The translations under genes and the position numbers were made by a program. Positions 1-9,172 of a DNA stretch of 64,000 bases are shown here, one piece after another. A model generated the notes under the pieces. It searched no databases and was not told the origin of the DNA. It saw only the letters and a list, made by a program, of their open reading frames with translations. The DNA comes from Pseudomonas marginalis (GTDB lineage Bacteria; Pseudomonadota; Gammaproteobacteria; Pseudomonadales; Pseudomonadaceae): positions 5,001-69,000 of the forward strand of contig NZ_JALJWV010000001.1 of assembly GCF_024169655.1 (NCBI RefSeq), in the 5' to 3' direction. Position 1 is the first letter of the stretch; each line of letters begins with the position of its first letter.

Positions 1-479
<479 letters not shown>

Positions 480-634
480 ATAACACCCAAGCAATTTGAC
501 TACTCGAAAGAGCATCAGATTGCGGTGTGTGAAGACGAAACGAACCGAAAGTTCGACTCTCACAAAACACCGAAAGCTATCACATACCCAATTTGCTGAA
601 GCGAGGCCAGCTGGCCACGACTCAGTACCCGAAT

Positions 635-752
635 TTCTTGACGACCATAGAGCATTGGAACCACCTGATCCCATCCCGAACTCAGTAGTGAAACGATGCA
701 TCGCCGATGGTAGTGTGGGGTTTCCCCATGTGAGAGTAGGTCATCGTCAAGA
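635..752 (+). rRNA. 5S ribosomal RNA, copy 1
   Basis: This is a Pseudomonas-type 5S sequence. The terminal helix is formed by TTCTTGACGA at the 5' end and TCGTCAAGA at the 3' end, with the conserved internal segments CCCATCCCGAACTC and GATGGTAGTGTGGGG between them. It lies about 155 bases after the 23S end, as expected for an rrn operon. Ends are set from the terminal helix and may shift by one or two bases. Confidence 0.97.
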
Positions 753-763
753 TTAAATTCCAG

Positions 764-800
764 AACCCCTGTTTGCTTACGCAGACAGGGGTTTTGTTTT
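764..800 (+). terminator. Intrinsic terminator after 5S copy 1
   Basis: A 13-bp stem (AACCCCTGTTTGC with GCAGACAGGGGTT, one G-T wobble), a TTAC loop and a T-rich tail (TTTTGTTTT) follow directly after the first 5S gene. It should end most rrn transcripts, leaving the second 5S dependent on read-through. Confidence 0.85.
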
Positions 801-859
801 AGTAGAAGTCCACGAATTTCACTGGGACGTTGCCAACGCAACGGTCTGGTACACAGAAT

Positions 860-977
860 TTCTTGACGACCATAGAGCATTGGAACCACCTGATCCCATC
901 CCGAACTCAGCAGTGAAACGATGCATCGCCGATGGTAGTGTGGGGTTTCCCCATGTGAGAGTAGGTCATCGTCAAGA
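860..977 (+). rRNA. 5S ribosomal RNA, copy 2
   Basis: This second 5S gene is almost identical to the first; I see one substitution in the body (CTCAGCAGTG instead of CTCAGTAGTG). It carries the same upstream GAATTTCTTGAC and downstream CGTCAAGATT context, so the duplication includes short flanks. Extra 5S genes at the end of one rrn operon are known in fluorescent pseudomonads. Confidence 0.97.
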
Positions 978-987
978 TTGAATTCCG

Positions 988-1020
988 AAACCCCTGTCTG
1001 CTAGCGCAGACAGGGGTTTT
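988..1020 (+). terminator. Intrinsic terminator after 5S copy 2
   Basis: A perfect 14-bp stem (AAACCCCTGTCTGC with GCAGACAGGGGTTT) with a TAGC loop ends in a short T run. It is a second version of the terminator at 764-800, so the duplicated unit includes 5S plus terminator. Confidence 0.85.
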
Positions 1021-1323
1021 GTCGTTTAAGGCGTTTGCTTTGGCCACACATCCGCTCAGATAACCCGCGGCCTATGATCAATGGCCACCCTTCTTGAAAG
1101 ACCGCAAGACTTTGCAGTTTCGGGCGCCTTACTGGGACCACTGGTCGGTTTCCCACTCAAAAAGAGGATCTTTCTCACAAAACCTTAAGATTCCACTTCA
1201 TTTGGCCGAAAGCCTGATGAGCCATGCGTGCACCGATTTAGGGCGACCCAAGCGTCCACCTATGCGTTACATGGAATGTTCCACCCAGCACGCTCCCCCC
1301 CTTTGGCAAAAGAAGTCGATGAA
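1021..1323. other. Gene-free stretch before the chemoreceptor
   Basis: I see no convincing gene here. It should carry the promoter of the downstream chemoreceptor gene, but no strong -35/-10 pair stands out by eye. An in-frame upstream start at 1228 exists, but the product would lose the normal receptor N-terminus. Confidence 0.5.
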
Positions 1324-3204
1324 ATGAATCTAAAGTTCAGTCATAAAATTCTGTTGGCCGCGTCAGGCGTCGTCGTCCTGGCTTTCGCGTTATTCACGCT
1401 GTACAACGATTATCTGCAACGCACCACCATCAAGCAAAACCTGGAGTCGTCCATCCAGCAATCCGGTGAGCTCACCGCAAGCAGTGTGCAGAACTGGCTC
1501 AGTGGCCGTGTGTTGGTACTCGAAAACCTCGCGCAAAACGTGGCTCATCAGGGGAGCGCTGCAGACCTTCCTGGCTTGGTGGATCAACCCGCGCTCACCT
1601 CGAACTTCCAGTTCACTTACGTTGGCCAAACCAGCGGCGTGTTCACCCAACGCCCCGACGCAAAAATGCCCGACGGTTATGATCCGCGCCAGCGCCCGTG
1701 GTACAAGCAAGCCGTGGCTGCTGACAAAACCATGCTGACCCCGCCTTACATGGCTGCTGTTGGCGGGCAGATCGTGACCATCGCCATGCCGGTGAAAAAG
1801 AATGGCGAGTTGCTGGGCGTGGTCGGCGGTGACCTGAGCCTGCAAACGCTGGTGAAGATCATCAACTCGGTAGACTTCGGCGGCATCGGCCATGCGTTCC
1901 TGGTCAGCGGCGACGGCCAAGTCATCGTCAGTCCTGATCAGGACCAGGTGATGAAGAACCTCAAGGACATCTACCCAGGCACCCGCGTAAGCATCGAGAA
2001 GCTAAACCAGGATGTTGTCCTCAACGGCCAGGATCGCATTCTGTCCTTCACCCCTATCAGCGGTTTGCCGGGCGCAGACTGGTACATCGGCTTGTCGATC
2101 GATAAAGATAAAGCCTACGCCCCCCTGGGTAAATTCCGCACGTCCGCGCTGATTGCCATGCTGATTGCCGTGGTGGCGATTGCAGTGCTCTTGAGCTTGC
2201 TGATCCAAGTGCTGCTACGGCCGCTGACAACCATGGGCGTTGCCATGCAGGACATCGCCCAGGGCGAGGGTGACCTGACCCGCCGCCTGAATGTGACCAG
2301 CAAAGATGAGTTTGGCGAGGTAGGCAGCGCGTTCAACCAGTTCGTCGAGCGTATCCACGCCTCCATTTCCGAGGTGTCCTCGGCAACGCGCCAGGTGCAT
2401 GACCTGTCCCAGCGCGTAATGGCGTCGTCCAACGCCTCGATCATCGGTTCTGACGAGCAGAGTGCGCGCACCAACAGCGTCGCGGCGGCAATCAACGAAC
2501 TGGGCGCCGCTACCCAGGAAATCGCGCGTAACGCAGCCGATGCCTCCCAGCACGCCAGCGGTGCCAGCGAGCAGGCTGACGATGGGCGCAAAGTGGTGGA
2601 GCAAACCATCCTGGCGATGTCGGAACTGTCGCAAAAGATCAGCCTGTCCTGTACCCAAATCGAGACTCTGAATGCCAGCACCGATAACATCGGCCACATT
2701 CTTGATGTAATCAAAGGCATCTCCCAGCAGACCAACCTGCTCGCGCTCAACGCCGCGATCGAGGCCGCCCGTGCTGGGGAGGCTGGCCGTGGGTTTGCCG
2801 TGGTCGCCGATGAAGTACGCAACCTGGCTCACCGTACCCAGGAATCGGCCGAAGAAATCCACAAAATGATTACTTCGCTGCAAGTGGGTTCGCGGGAGGC
2901 GGTGACCACCATGAACGCCAGCCAGACCTCCAGCGAAGAGAGCGTCGTCGTCGCCAACCAGGCCGGCGAGCGCCTGATCAGCGTGACGCAACGGATTGTT
3001 GAAATCGACGGCATGAACCAATCGGTCGCCGCAGCCACCGAGGAGCAGACCGCCGTAGTGGAAACCCTCAACGTCGATATCAACCAGATCAACCTGTTGA
3101 ACCAGCAAGGCGTGGTCAACCTCAACGAAACGTTGAAAGACTGCGACGCACTGTCCCAACAGGCCAACCGTTTGAAACAACTGGTCGACAGTTTCAAGAT
3201 CTGA
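1324..3204 (+). CDS. Methyl-accepting chemotaxis protein, PctA/CtaA-like amino-acid receptor
   Basis: This 626-residue transmembrane chemoreceptor senses a periplasmic ligand and controls the CheA kinase. The start at 1324 gives the standard short cytoplasmic N-terminus, then TM1 (about 8-28), a periplasmic dCACHE_1 domain (about 30-270), TM2 (about 273-298), HAMP and the coiled-coil signalling domain. The hairpin tip ([20 protein letters not shown]) is near residue 465. The ligand domain keeps the residues known to bind amino acids in PctA-type receptors: Y119, R124, W126, Y127, Y142 and D170 (my numbering). I infer an amino-acid attractant; the exact ligands cannot be read. It stands alone, convergent with the mgo operon. 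Confidence 0.93.
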   Translation: MNLKFSHKILLAASGVVVLAFALFTLYNDYLQRTTIKQNLESSIQQSGELTASSVQNWLSGRVLVLENLAQNVAHQGSAADLPGLVDQPALTSNFQFTYVGQTSGVFTQRPDAKMPDGYDPRQRPWYKQAVAADKTMLTPPYMAAVGGQIVTIAMPVKKNGELLGVVGGDLSLQTLVKIINSVDFGGIGHAFLVSGDGQVIVSPDQDQVMKNLKDIYPGTRVSIEKLNQDVVLNGQDRILSFTPISGLPGADWYIGLSIDKDKAYAPLGKFRTSALIAMLIAVVAIAVLLSLLIQVLLRPLTTMGVAMQDIAQGEGDLTRRLNVTSKDEFGEVGSAFNQFVERIHASISEVSSATRQVHDLSQRVMASSNASIIGSDEQSARTNSVAAAINELGAATQEIARNAADASQHASGASEQADDGRKVVEQTILAMSELSQKISLSCTQIETLNASTDNIGHILDVIKGISQQTNLLALNAAIEAARAGEAGRGFAVVADEVRNLAHRTQESAEEIHKMITSLQVGSREAVTTMNASQTSSEESVVVANQAGERLISVTQRIVEIDGMNQSVAAATEEQTAVVETLNVDINQINLLNQQGVVNLNETLKDCDALSQQANRLKQLVDSFKI

Positions 3205-3216
3205 CCCCGATGGCAG

Positions 3217-3238
3217 AGGAGTGAGGCCTCTCGCTCCT
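3217..3238. terminator. Stem-loop between convergent genes (possible bidirectional terminator)
   Basis: AGGAGTGAG and CTCGCTCCT form a 9-bp stem with one G-T wobble around a GCCT loop, in the 39-base gap between the chemoreceptor and mgoD stop codons. No U tract follows on either strand, so its terminator role is tentative. Confidence 0.4.
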
Positions 3239-3243
3239 ACTGC

Positions 3244-3702
3244 TTAGCCAAGCATCTGTCGGACATTATCCAATGCGCCGTCGGCGAAGCTCTGCATAAA
3301 GTGTTCGAACCCTTCCTGCGCGGTATCGACCGGTTCGCCGATGAGCGTCCAGGTCGCCCTGGAACAGCCTGAATCCAGTGCTTCCACACGCATTGCCGCC
3401 CACAAGCGGGCCACGCCCAAGGTGTTGTAGACGGTGGTCCAGGTCATGTACATGGCCTCTTCGTCACGACTATTGAGTTGCTCCACCGCACAATGGCCAT
3501 CGTGGAAATACTTCGTGCGCAAAGCGCCTACACCGGCGCCGATTATTTCAATGTGCGACAAGGCGGGAATGAACGCATCAAAGCCTGCAAATTCCCCCAC
3601 CAAGCCCCACAGCCGGGCGGCCTCGCAGTCGACTACGACGGAGGCCACCACTGGCGTGCCCTGGGGGTTGCGGATCAATGTATCGGGTTGCAACGGTTTC
3701 AT
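3244..3702 (-). CDS. mgoD: SRPBCC/polyketide-cyclase-like protein, MgoD (PvfD)
   Basis: This 152-residue protein reads as a SRPBCC (START-like) ligand-binding fold. It begins with a hydrophobic strand (VVASVVVDCEAARLWGLV), contains a central polar strand series and ends with a long C-terminal helix (FEHFMQSFADGALDNVRQML). It is the last gene of the mgo/pvf operon, 19 bases after mgoA, with a good AGGA site 7 bases before its ATG. In known mgo/pvf clusters this position is held by a polyketide cyclase/dehydrase-family protein whose reaction is not settled. The assignment rests mainly on gene order plus fold. Confidence 0.82.
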   Translation of the reverse strand: MKPLQPDTLIRNPQGTPVVASVVVDCEAARLWGLVGEFAGFDAFIPALSHIEIIGAGVGALRTKYFHDGHCAVEQLNSRDEEAMYMTWTTVYNTLGVARLWAAMRVEALDSGCSRATWTLIGEPVDTAQEGFEHFMQSFADGALDNVRQMLG

Positions 3703-3721
3703 GAGGTTGTCCTGAAGCGGT

Positions 3722-6700
3722 TCAAAGAAAGCCGATGGCCTTGAGGTAGTCGCAGCCTTTGCCTAACAGCGCGGGGCATTTCTCGGGGTACGTTGTGCCC
3801 ATTTCTTCCACGCCCCGGCGTGCATTGTCGTGACGGATCATCGACGTATCGCCGATGTCTTCACCCAACCCGTCCAGGTAAAACCCCAGCACGCCAAACA
3901 GTGCGTTTTCGCGGCCCACTGTTCGCAGTTGCCGTTGCCATTGCGCAACACTGACCCGGTCGAATGTGTAGCCGGCGTCGCTGAATGCATCGAGGTACTG
4001 CTCCCAGCTCAAGGGTTGTGGGTTATGCAGGTTGTACACGCTGCGCCCGGCTGCGAAATGGGTGCAGTGGCGCGCGAGAAAACGCGCAAAAAAGTCCACC
4101 GGCATCAGGTCGAAGTTCACCTCTAAACGGGGAACCAGGCCCAATTGCAGCGAGCCCTTGAGCATCAGCATCAGGCGATTTTTCTGTGGTTGGCAAACAC
4201 CGCTTTGGCTGTTGAAGCTGATATTGCCCGGACGATAGATATTCACCCAGGCGCCTTGCTCCAGCGCGCGGCCCGATAGCCGTTCGGCCACCCATTTGGA
4301 GAGGTTGTAACCATTCTTGATGTAGATCGGCAGCGTTGCCGCAGCCGGCGACTCCAGGACCTGTCCCGTGGCGTCGATGGCGCTGCATGCCGACAGTGTC
4401 GAGATGAAGTTGAAGACCTTTTTGCTGTGGGTTTCACACAGGCGCAGGCATTCCAGTACAGGGTCGACGTTGTCTTTCACCAGCGCCGCGTAGTCCATCA
4501 CATGATTGACCCGCGCCGCGTTATGCACCAGCACGCCAAAGTCCCTGGCGAGGCGCTCGTACACCTCACCTGCCAAGCCCAGGCCAGGCTGGCTGATATC
4601 GGCGGCGTACACCCGCACCCGGCTCTGGTCCAGATGTTCCAGGCGGTATTCATGCAACGCCTGGGTGAACCGTACCGTTGCCGACTGGTTCGGCAGTTCC
4701 CGCACCAGACATGCCACTTCCGTAGCACCGCCGGCCAGCAAGGCTTCGACGATGTGTACCCCGATAAAACTGTTGGCTCCCGTCACGATCACTTTGCGGC
4801 GGTCACCGGCGCAGGCCTCGGGTAGCACCTCAAGCGCCGGTATGCGCTGTGCGTCTTGAACCGCCTGGCCGGAGGGTGCATCGGCACGCGGGCCGCCCTC
4901 CAGCAGCGTCGAGAGTGTACGAATGGTCGGCATATCAAAAAAACTGTTCAGGGGCAGACTGCGACCAAATTGTTCGCGAACCCGTAGCAGCAGGCTCGAC
5001 AGCAGAATGGAGTGGCCGCCGACGTTAAAGAAGCTGTCATCGATGGACAACGTCCCTGCGGGAAGCTGCAACAACTCACTCCACAGCCGCACCAGTTCAA
5101 CCTGCAGCGGCGTTTGCGCGGCCTCTGCGGTGCGATTCGACGCGGGTTGCGCCGGCAGTTGCAACAAGGCCTGGCGATCGACTTTACCGTTGCCCGCGTA
5201 AGGCATGCCGGCTAATTCGATCCACCGCTCGGGTTGCAGGTAGTCAGGCAGCCACTGGCGTGCATACTGCTTGAGGGCGTCTATCGTGGCGCCAGGTTCC
5301 GGTTGGGCGACCACACCGCTAATCCTGCGATCACCGTCGATCACCACCGCCACCTGACGAAACAGCCGGCTGGCGCGCAGGCATTGTTCGATCTCCTGGG
5401 GCTCGACTCGAAACCCCCGAATCTTCACCTGCTCGTCCCGACGCCCGCCCAACTCGATGCCGTCGCGGGTCCACTTGGCGCAATCACCGCTGCGGTAGGC
5501 ACGCAAGGGCTGGCCGCCCGGCAATGCCAGTTCGACAAAAGGGTCGTCGTGCCGTTGTGTTGCGTTCAAGTACCCCAGGCTCACGCCGGGCCCGACGATG
5601 TACAACTCGCCCATCACCTGCTCGTCCACCGGCTGCAAGTGCTCATCGAGTATCAGCACCTGGCTGTTGGCGATGGGGCGGCCGACGTTGCGATTGCTGT
5701 CCCCTGGCCGCAACGTCCGATGGGTGACCAGTACCGTGGCTTCGGTGGGGCCATAGAGATTGTGCAACTGGCACTGGCCGGCCAGTCGTTCGATCACGTA
5801 GGGCTCACAGGCGTCGCCGCCGGTCAGCAGGTGCGCCAGGCCCAGCGGTTGATCCAGCGGCAGGATGCTGAGCAGCGCCGGCGGCAGGAAGGCATGGGTG
5901 ATACGTTGCTGGCGGATCAGTTCCAGCAGTTGCTGCGGGTCGCGTCGTTGCGCCTCGCTCGGGACGATCAACTCGGCGCCGGCAATCAGGCTGGGGAAGA
6001 TATCCATCACCGAGGCATCGAAGCTCAACGCAGCGAACTGCAACACCCGGCTCTGCTCGTTCAGCTCCATGCAACCGCCGAACCAGGCGGTGAAATGGGC
6101 CAGGTTGCCCTGGCTCAGCAGCACGCCTTTGGGGCGGCCGGTGGTGCCCGAGGTGAAGAGCGCCATGCACGGTGCATCGGGGTTGGGGCGATGCCGCAGC
6201 AGCGGCGGCAACGTATCGCGCTGATCGATTGCACTGACATCCAATGAAACGAAGCAATCGCGCAGTGGGTGGCGACCATCATCCAGCAACACCCTGGCTC
6301 CTGCGCTGTCCAGCATGGCCTGTTGGCGTTGCGGTGGATGGTCAGGGGCCAGTGGCAGGTAAACCGCGCCGCAGCCCAGCACCGCAAGAATACTGGCGTA
6401 CAACGCGGTTGTTTTTTCCAGGCACACCCCGACCACCGGCGGTGCCCCGACGCCTTCCAGCAGTGGAGCGAGCCGTTGCTGGATTGCCCGTGCTTGAGTG
6501 TGCAATTGCCGATAGGTCAGCGCACGGCCGGCAATGTTCAGCGCCGGCCGTGTGGCGAAGGTGAGCAGGCTGGCCTGCAATCGTTCGATCATTGGCACCT
6601 GTGCCGCCTGCAGCAGGTGTACATCGGTCGTGTGATTGAACCGATGCACAAACGCCAACGCCTCCAGCCTTTGCAAACCGTGTTCGGGCCAGGCATTGGC

Positions 6701-7093
6701 GCCGGCCCCTGTGGGAAAATACTCAGGGTCGCGGGCGAAGCCGCTCACCAGTGCAGCGAGCCATTCCACCAGCGCAGTTATCGCTCGCAGGCGCAGTCGC
6801 TGGCCATTACCGCTGGGCTCTTCGGCAAGGTCCAACACGACCCCCCAGCGTTGGCCAGCGTCATACGCGCGCAACTGTAGCTGCGGCAACCCGTACTCCG
6901 TCAGCGGGCCGACGCCCAGGCGCAGGTTGATGCGTGGGGCGGTGGCCAGGTATGTCGGCAGTGACGCGCTACCGTCCTCAATCACCAGGTCGGCAGCGTC
7001 ATGACCCGACAGATGACCATATTGCTCCAGCTCCAGCCTCAGCGCATCGAGGGCATGGCTGATACCGAACCATCCAATTGTCAGTCGTCTCAT
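3722..7093 (-). CDS. mgoA: Non-ribosomal peptide synthetase with terminal reductase, MgoA (PvfC)
   Basis: This 1123-residue one-module NRPS has an N-terminal region (1-170) without a condensation HHxxxDG motif. An adenylation domain follows (about 175-640; SGTTGRPKG at 315-323, YGPTEATV near 447, GNGKVDR near 634). Next come a carrier domain with phosphopantetheine serine S695 in GGHS, and an NAD(P)-dependent thioester reductase (from about 768, TGANSFIG, catalytic YNLSK) that would release an aldehyde or alcohol. A hand alignment to GrsA gives specificity residues D-A-M-F-L-G-L-V, close to leucine/valine codes. Its ATG overlaps the mgoC stop. In mgo/pvf clusters the homologue activates a branched-chain amino acid for a diazeniumdiolate signal (leudiazen/valdiazen type). 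Confidence 0.9.
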   Translation of the reverse strand: MRRLTIGWFGISHALDALRLELEQYGHLSGHDAADLVIEDGSASLPTYLATAPRINLRLGVGPLTEYGLPQLQLRAYDAGQRWGVVLDLAEEPSGNGQRLRLRAITALVEWLAALVSGFARDPEYFPTGAGANAWPEHGLQRLEALAFVHRFNHTTDVHLLQAAQVPMIERLQASLLTFATRPALNIAGRALTYRQLHTQARAIQQRLAPLLEGVGAPPVVGVCLEKTTALYASILAVLGCGAVYLPLAPDHPPQRQQAMLDSAGARVLLDDGRHPLRDCFVSLDVSAIDQRDTLPPLLRHRPNPDAPCMALFTSGTTGRPKGVLLSQGNLAHFTAWFGGCMELNEQSRVLQFAALSFDASVMDIFPSLIAGAELIVPSEAQRRDPQQLLELIRQQRITHAFLPPALLSILPLDQPLGLAHLLTGGDACEPYVIERLAGQCQLHNLYGPTEATVLVTHRTLRPGDSNRNVGRPIANSQVLILDEHLQPVDEQVMGELYIVGPGVSLGYLNATQRHDDPFVELALPGGQPLRAYRSGDCAKWTRDGIELGGRRDEQVKIRGFRVEPQEIEQCLRASRLFRQVAVVIDGDRRISGVVAQPEPGATIDALKQYARQWLPDYLQPERWIELAGMPYAGNGKVDRQALLQLPAQPASNRTAEAAQTPLQVELVRLWSELLQLPAGTLSIDDSFFNVGGHSILLSSLLLRVREQFGRSLPLNSFFDMPTIRTLSTLLEGGPRADAPSGQAVQDAQRIPALEVLPEACAGDRRKVIVTGANSFIGVHIVEALLAGGATEVACLVRELPNQSATVRFTQALHEYRLEHLDQSRVRVYAADISQPGLGLAGEVYERLARDFGVLVHNAARVNHVMDYAALVKDNVDPVLECLRLCETHSKKVFNFISTLSACSAIDATGQVLESPAAATLPIYIKNGYNLSKWVAERLSGRALEQGAWVNIYRPGNISFNSQSGVCQPQKNRLMLMLKGSLQLGLVPRLEVNFDLMPVDFFARFLARHCTHFAAGRSVYNLHNPQPLSWEQYLDAFSDAGYTFDRVSVAQWQRQLRTVGRENALFGVLGFYLDGLGEDIGDTSMIRHDNARRGVEEMGTTYPEKCPALLGKGCDYLKAIGFL

Positions 7094-8037
7094 GCCGCTC
7101 TCCCTGCCACTGGCAGATAGTCGGCCAGTGCCTGGGCTACGCTCGGTGTCTGCAGCAAGCCGCTGTGCTGCAGAAAGCCCATGATGTTGCCGATCAGCGG
7201 GTGGTGGCGGGTGATGGGGAAATCCAGTGCCGCCATGTCGGCCCTCAGTGCATGGCGAACGTCAGTGCTCACGTCCAACTGATCGATCAGTTGCAGGTCG
7301 AAGGATTTTTGCAGCTCGTTGGTCAGGTAGTGCTGCAGGAAGATGGGCAAGACAGGGGCAATGCTGTCGCGCTCATCCGGGCTTGCCGCCTGCCAATAGA
7401 GGCGCACCAGGCGCGTCCAGAACTGCCCATGGCGCCCTTCGTCGAACAGGTGATCGGCCATCAAGCCACGGATGGAGGCCTTGACGCTGTGGTCCTTGGA
7501 AAACGCCGCCACGTCATGGGTCACGGTGTTCTCGGCGATGGCCACGCCAATCAATTCCACCGCATCGCGCAGGTGCGCCGGGACCTGTGCCTGCGCCACC
7601 GGCAGGGCGTGGCTGAGTTCGATTTGCAGGGGCAGGTCCAGTGGCGGTATGCCGGTCATCTCCACGGTCTGTTGCAGGAAGTCCAGCGCGACCAGGGCGT
7701 GATAATCCTCGTCCACCACGACGGTCATCGCGTCGTAGCGACACACAAGGGGGAAGGGCAGGGCGAAACGGTTTTTGGCAATGTTGCGCGCGGTTTTGTC
7801 GACGATCTCGGTTTCGAAAATCACCACGTCATTGATGAACTTGTAGAAGCTTTGCAGCAGCACGAAGTCGCGCCACTGCCGGCAATGCTCAAGAAAGGTC
7901 GTGCTGAGGACCAGGGGCTGGCGGCACAGCGGATAGATCAGCTTGTCGTCGTTTTCCAGCAGGCGGCGAGGGCGCGTGCGGATGGTGGCGCGGCGTTCCC
8001 AGTCTTCGGCGATGGAGCGGTAGTCGGCGACGTTCAT
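7090..8037 (-). CDS. mgoC: AurF-like diiron N-oxygenase, MgoC (PvfB)
   Basis: This 315-residue protein belongs to the p-aminobenzoate N-oxygenase (AurF) family of ferritin-like diiron enzymes. Visible metal-ligand motifs are DEDYHA in the middle and DEGRHGQFW further on, each on a predicted helix, with an earlier Glu-containing helix (FETEIVDKTARN). It is expected to oxidise an amino nitrogen of the precursor handled by MgoA. It overlaps mgoB by 4 bases and mgoA by 4 bases, indicating translational coupling. Length and gene order match MgoC/PvfB. Confidence 0.88.
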   Translation of the reverse strand: MNVADYRSIAEDWERRATIRTRPRRLLENDDKLIYPLCRQPLVLSTTFLEHCRQWRDFVLLQSFYKFINDVVIFETEIVDKTARNIAKNRFALPFPLVCRYDAMTVVVDEDYHALVALDFLQQTVEMTGIPPLDLPLQIELSHALPVAQAQVPAHLRDAVELIGVAIAENTVTHDVAAFSKDHSVKASIRGLMADHLFDEGRHGQFWTRLVRLYWQAASPDERDSIAPVLPIFLQHYLTNELQKSFDLQLIDQLDVSTDVRHALRADMAALDFPITRHHPLIGNIMGFLQHSGLLQTPSVAQALADYLPVAGRAA

Positions 8038-8792
8038 GGGCGCACCTGTTGCAGCGAGGTACGCACGTCGTCCCAGAGCTTGATGCGGTTTTCCACGGCG
8101 TTGATCGCGGTTTCAACGGCTTGTTGCTGGTACTCGGGAGCGCTGAGGGTCAGGCCTTGGAGCATTCTCTGTGCCGCTGGCTCATGGCCTTGGGTGTCCA
8201 GTTCGATATGGCGGTTGAGGTAGTAGCCCAATGTAGGCGCCTGGCGATCGATGATTTCACTGCCCTGCAACAGCCGTTCGAACATGCTCGGGATAATACT
8301 TTCGCGGCCGTGCAGGAAGGCGGCGGCCACACAGTGGGTGGGCGCATTCAACGCAATGTGCAACGTGCTCGCGACGAAGCGGGCCACGCTGGGCAGGATA
8401 TCGACCTGACCCAAGGCGGCATTGGCCTCGACGCCCCGCCGTTGCAGCGTGATGAAGGTATCGATGGCGTGGGTACTGGCGCCCACTTCGAGCATGGCCT
8501 CCCGGTACAGCTCGAAGTGACTGCAATGACCACGCCTGGGATGTTGGTCCGACTCCTCGCCCAGCACGATTTCGTTGATCAGGCGGGCGGCTTGCGGGTC
8601 GCTCGGTGGGAGCCAGGGCAACTGCGTACACGTCAGGTCCCGTTGCAGGCGTTTGGTGAGGGTCATGAAGTCCCAAACGGCAAATACATGGTTTTCCATA
8701 AAAAGTTGTAACTTGCCAAGTGAAGTTATTTCTTCAAATAACGGGTGACTGCATAACTGCAGCTTTTTTTGTTTAAGTAGAACTTGATACAT
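8034..8792 (-). CDS. mgoB: DUF3050 haem-oxygenase-like protein, MgoB (PvfA)
   Basis: This 252-residue, all-helical protein has the DUF3050 signature: FMENHVFAVWDFM near residue 32, RLINEIVLGEESD in the middle and SHFELYREAM after it. Conserved His and Glu residues suggest a metal- or haem-oxygenase-like fold. It is the first gene of mgoBCAD. In known mgo/pvf clusters this gene is needed for signal production together with the AurF-like enzyme. The ribosome site before the ATG is weak, so a slightly different start is possible. Confidence 0.87.
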   Translation of the reverse strand: MYQVLLKQKKLQLCSHPLFEEITSLGKLQLFMENHVFAVWDFMTLTKRLQRDLTCTQLPWLPPSDPQAARLINEIVLGEESDQHPRRGHCSHFELYREAMLEVGASTHAIDTFITLQRRGVEANAALGQVDILPSVARFVASTLHIALNAPTHCVAAAFLHGRESIIPSMFERLLQGSEIIDRQAPTLGYYLNRHIELDTQGHEPAAQRMLQGLTLSAPEYQQQAVETAINAVENRIKLWDDVRTSLQQVRP

Positions 8793-9108
8793 GGTTGATG
8801 CCTATAAGTTGTTGCGACTGCTCTGAAAACAGTGATGGGCTTTTGCAGCCAAAAAGCAGACAGGTAACGGTTTAGCCAAGACACGCGCGCAGCACTGCCC
8901 AAATAGGGGGTCGTGCAGGCGGTTGAGGTGTTTGGTTTGTTGAATAATGATAATAAGCCGATTAAACGTTTGGGCGAGCTTATAAATGTATTAGATGTTT
9001 TTTCGAAAAGATTCCGGTTGTGAGTAAGTTGTATTATTAAATGTGGGAAGTTTCCCGGGCATTAGCAGGCATTACGCAGTCGAATAGTTTTAACCGGGGC
9101 ATCTTGAC
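8793..9108. other. AT-rich intergenic region, mgo promoter side
   Basis: There is no credible gene in this stretch. It is clearly richer in A+T than its neighbours (for example around 8945-9050) and must contain the promoter of the leftward mgoBCAD operon. I could not pick a convincing -35/-10 pair or activator site by eye. Confidence 0.5.
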
Positions 9109-9141
9109 GCGGGGCTTTCCCAGGAGGGAAGGCAGCCCCGC
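9109..9141 (-). terminator. Stem-loop after the GntR gene
   Basis: GCGGGGCT pairs with AGCCCCGC, and an inner TTCCC/GGGAA extends the hairpin. It sits about 30 bases after the regulator's stop codon. No clear U tract follows, so it may be a weak terminator or an mRNA 3' end structure. Confidence 0.45.
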
Positions 9142-9172
9142 AATACTTAAAGGGTGAATCCAGTGGAAAACC

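Noticed and set aside
496..889. Small open frames over the 5S genes and the 23S-5S spacer.
   Set aside because: They overlap clear rRNA genes and have no coding signs.
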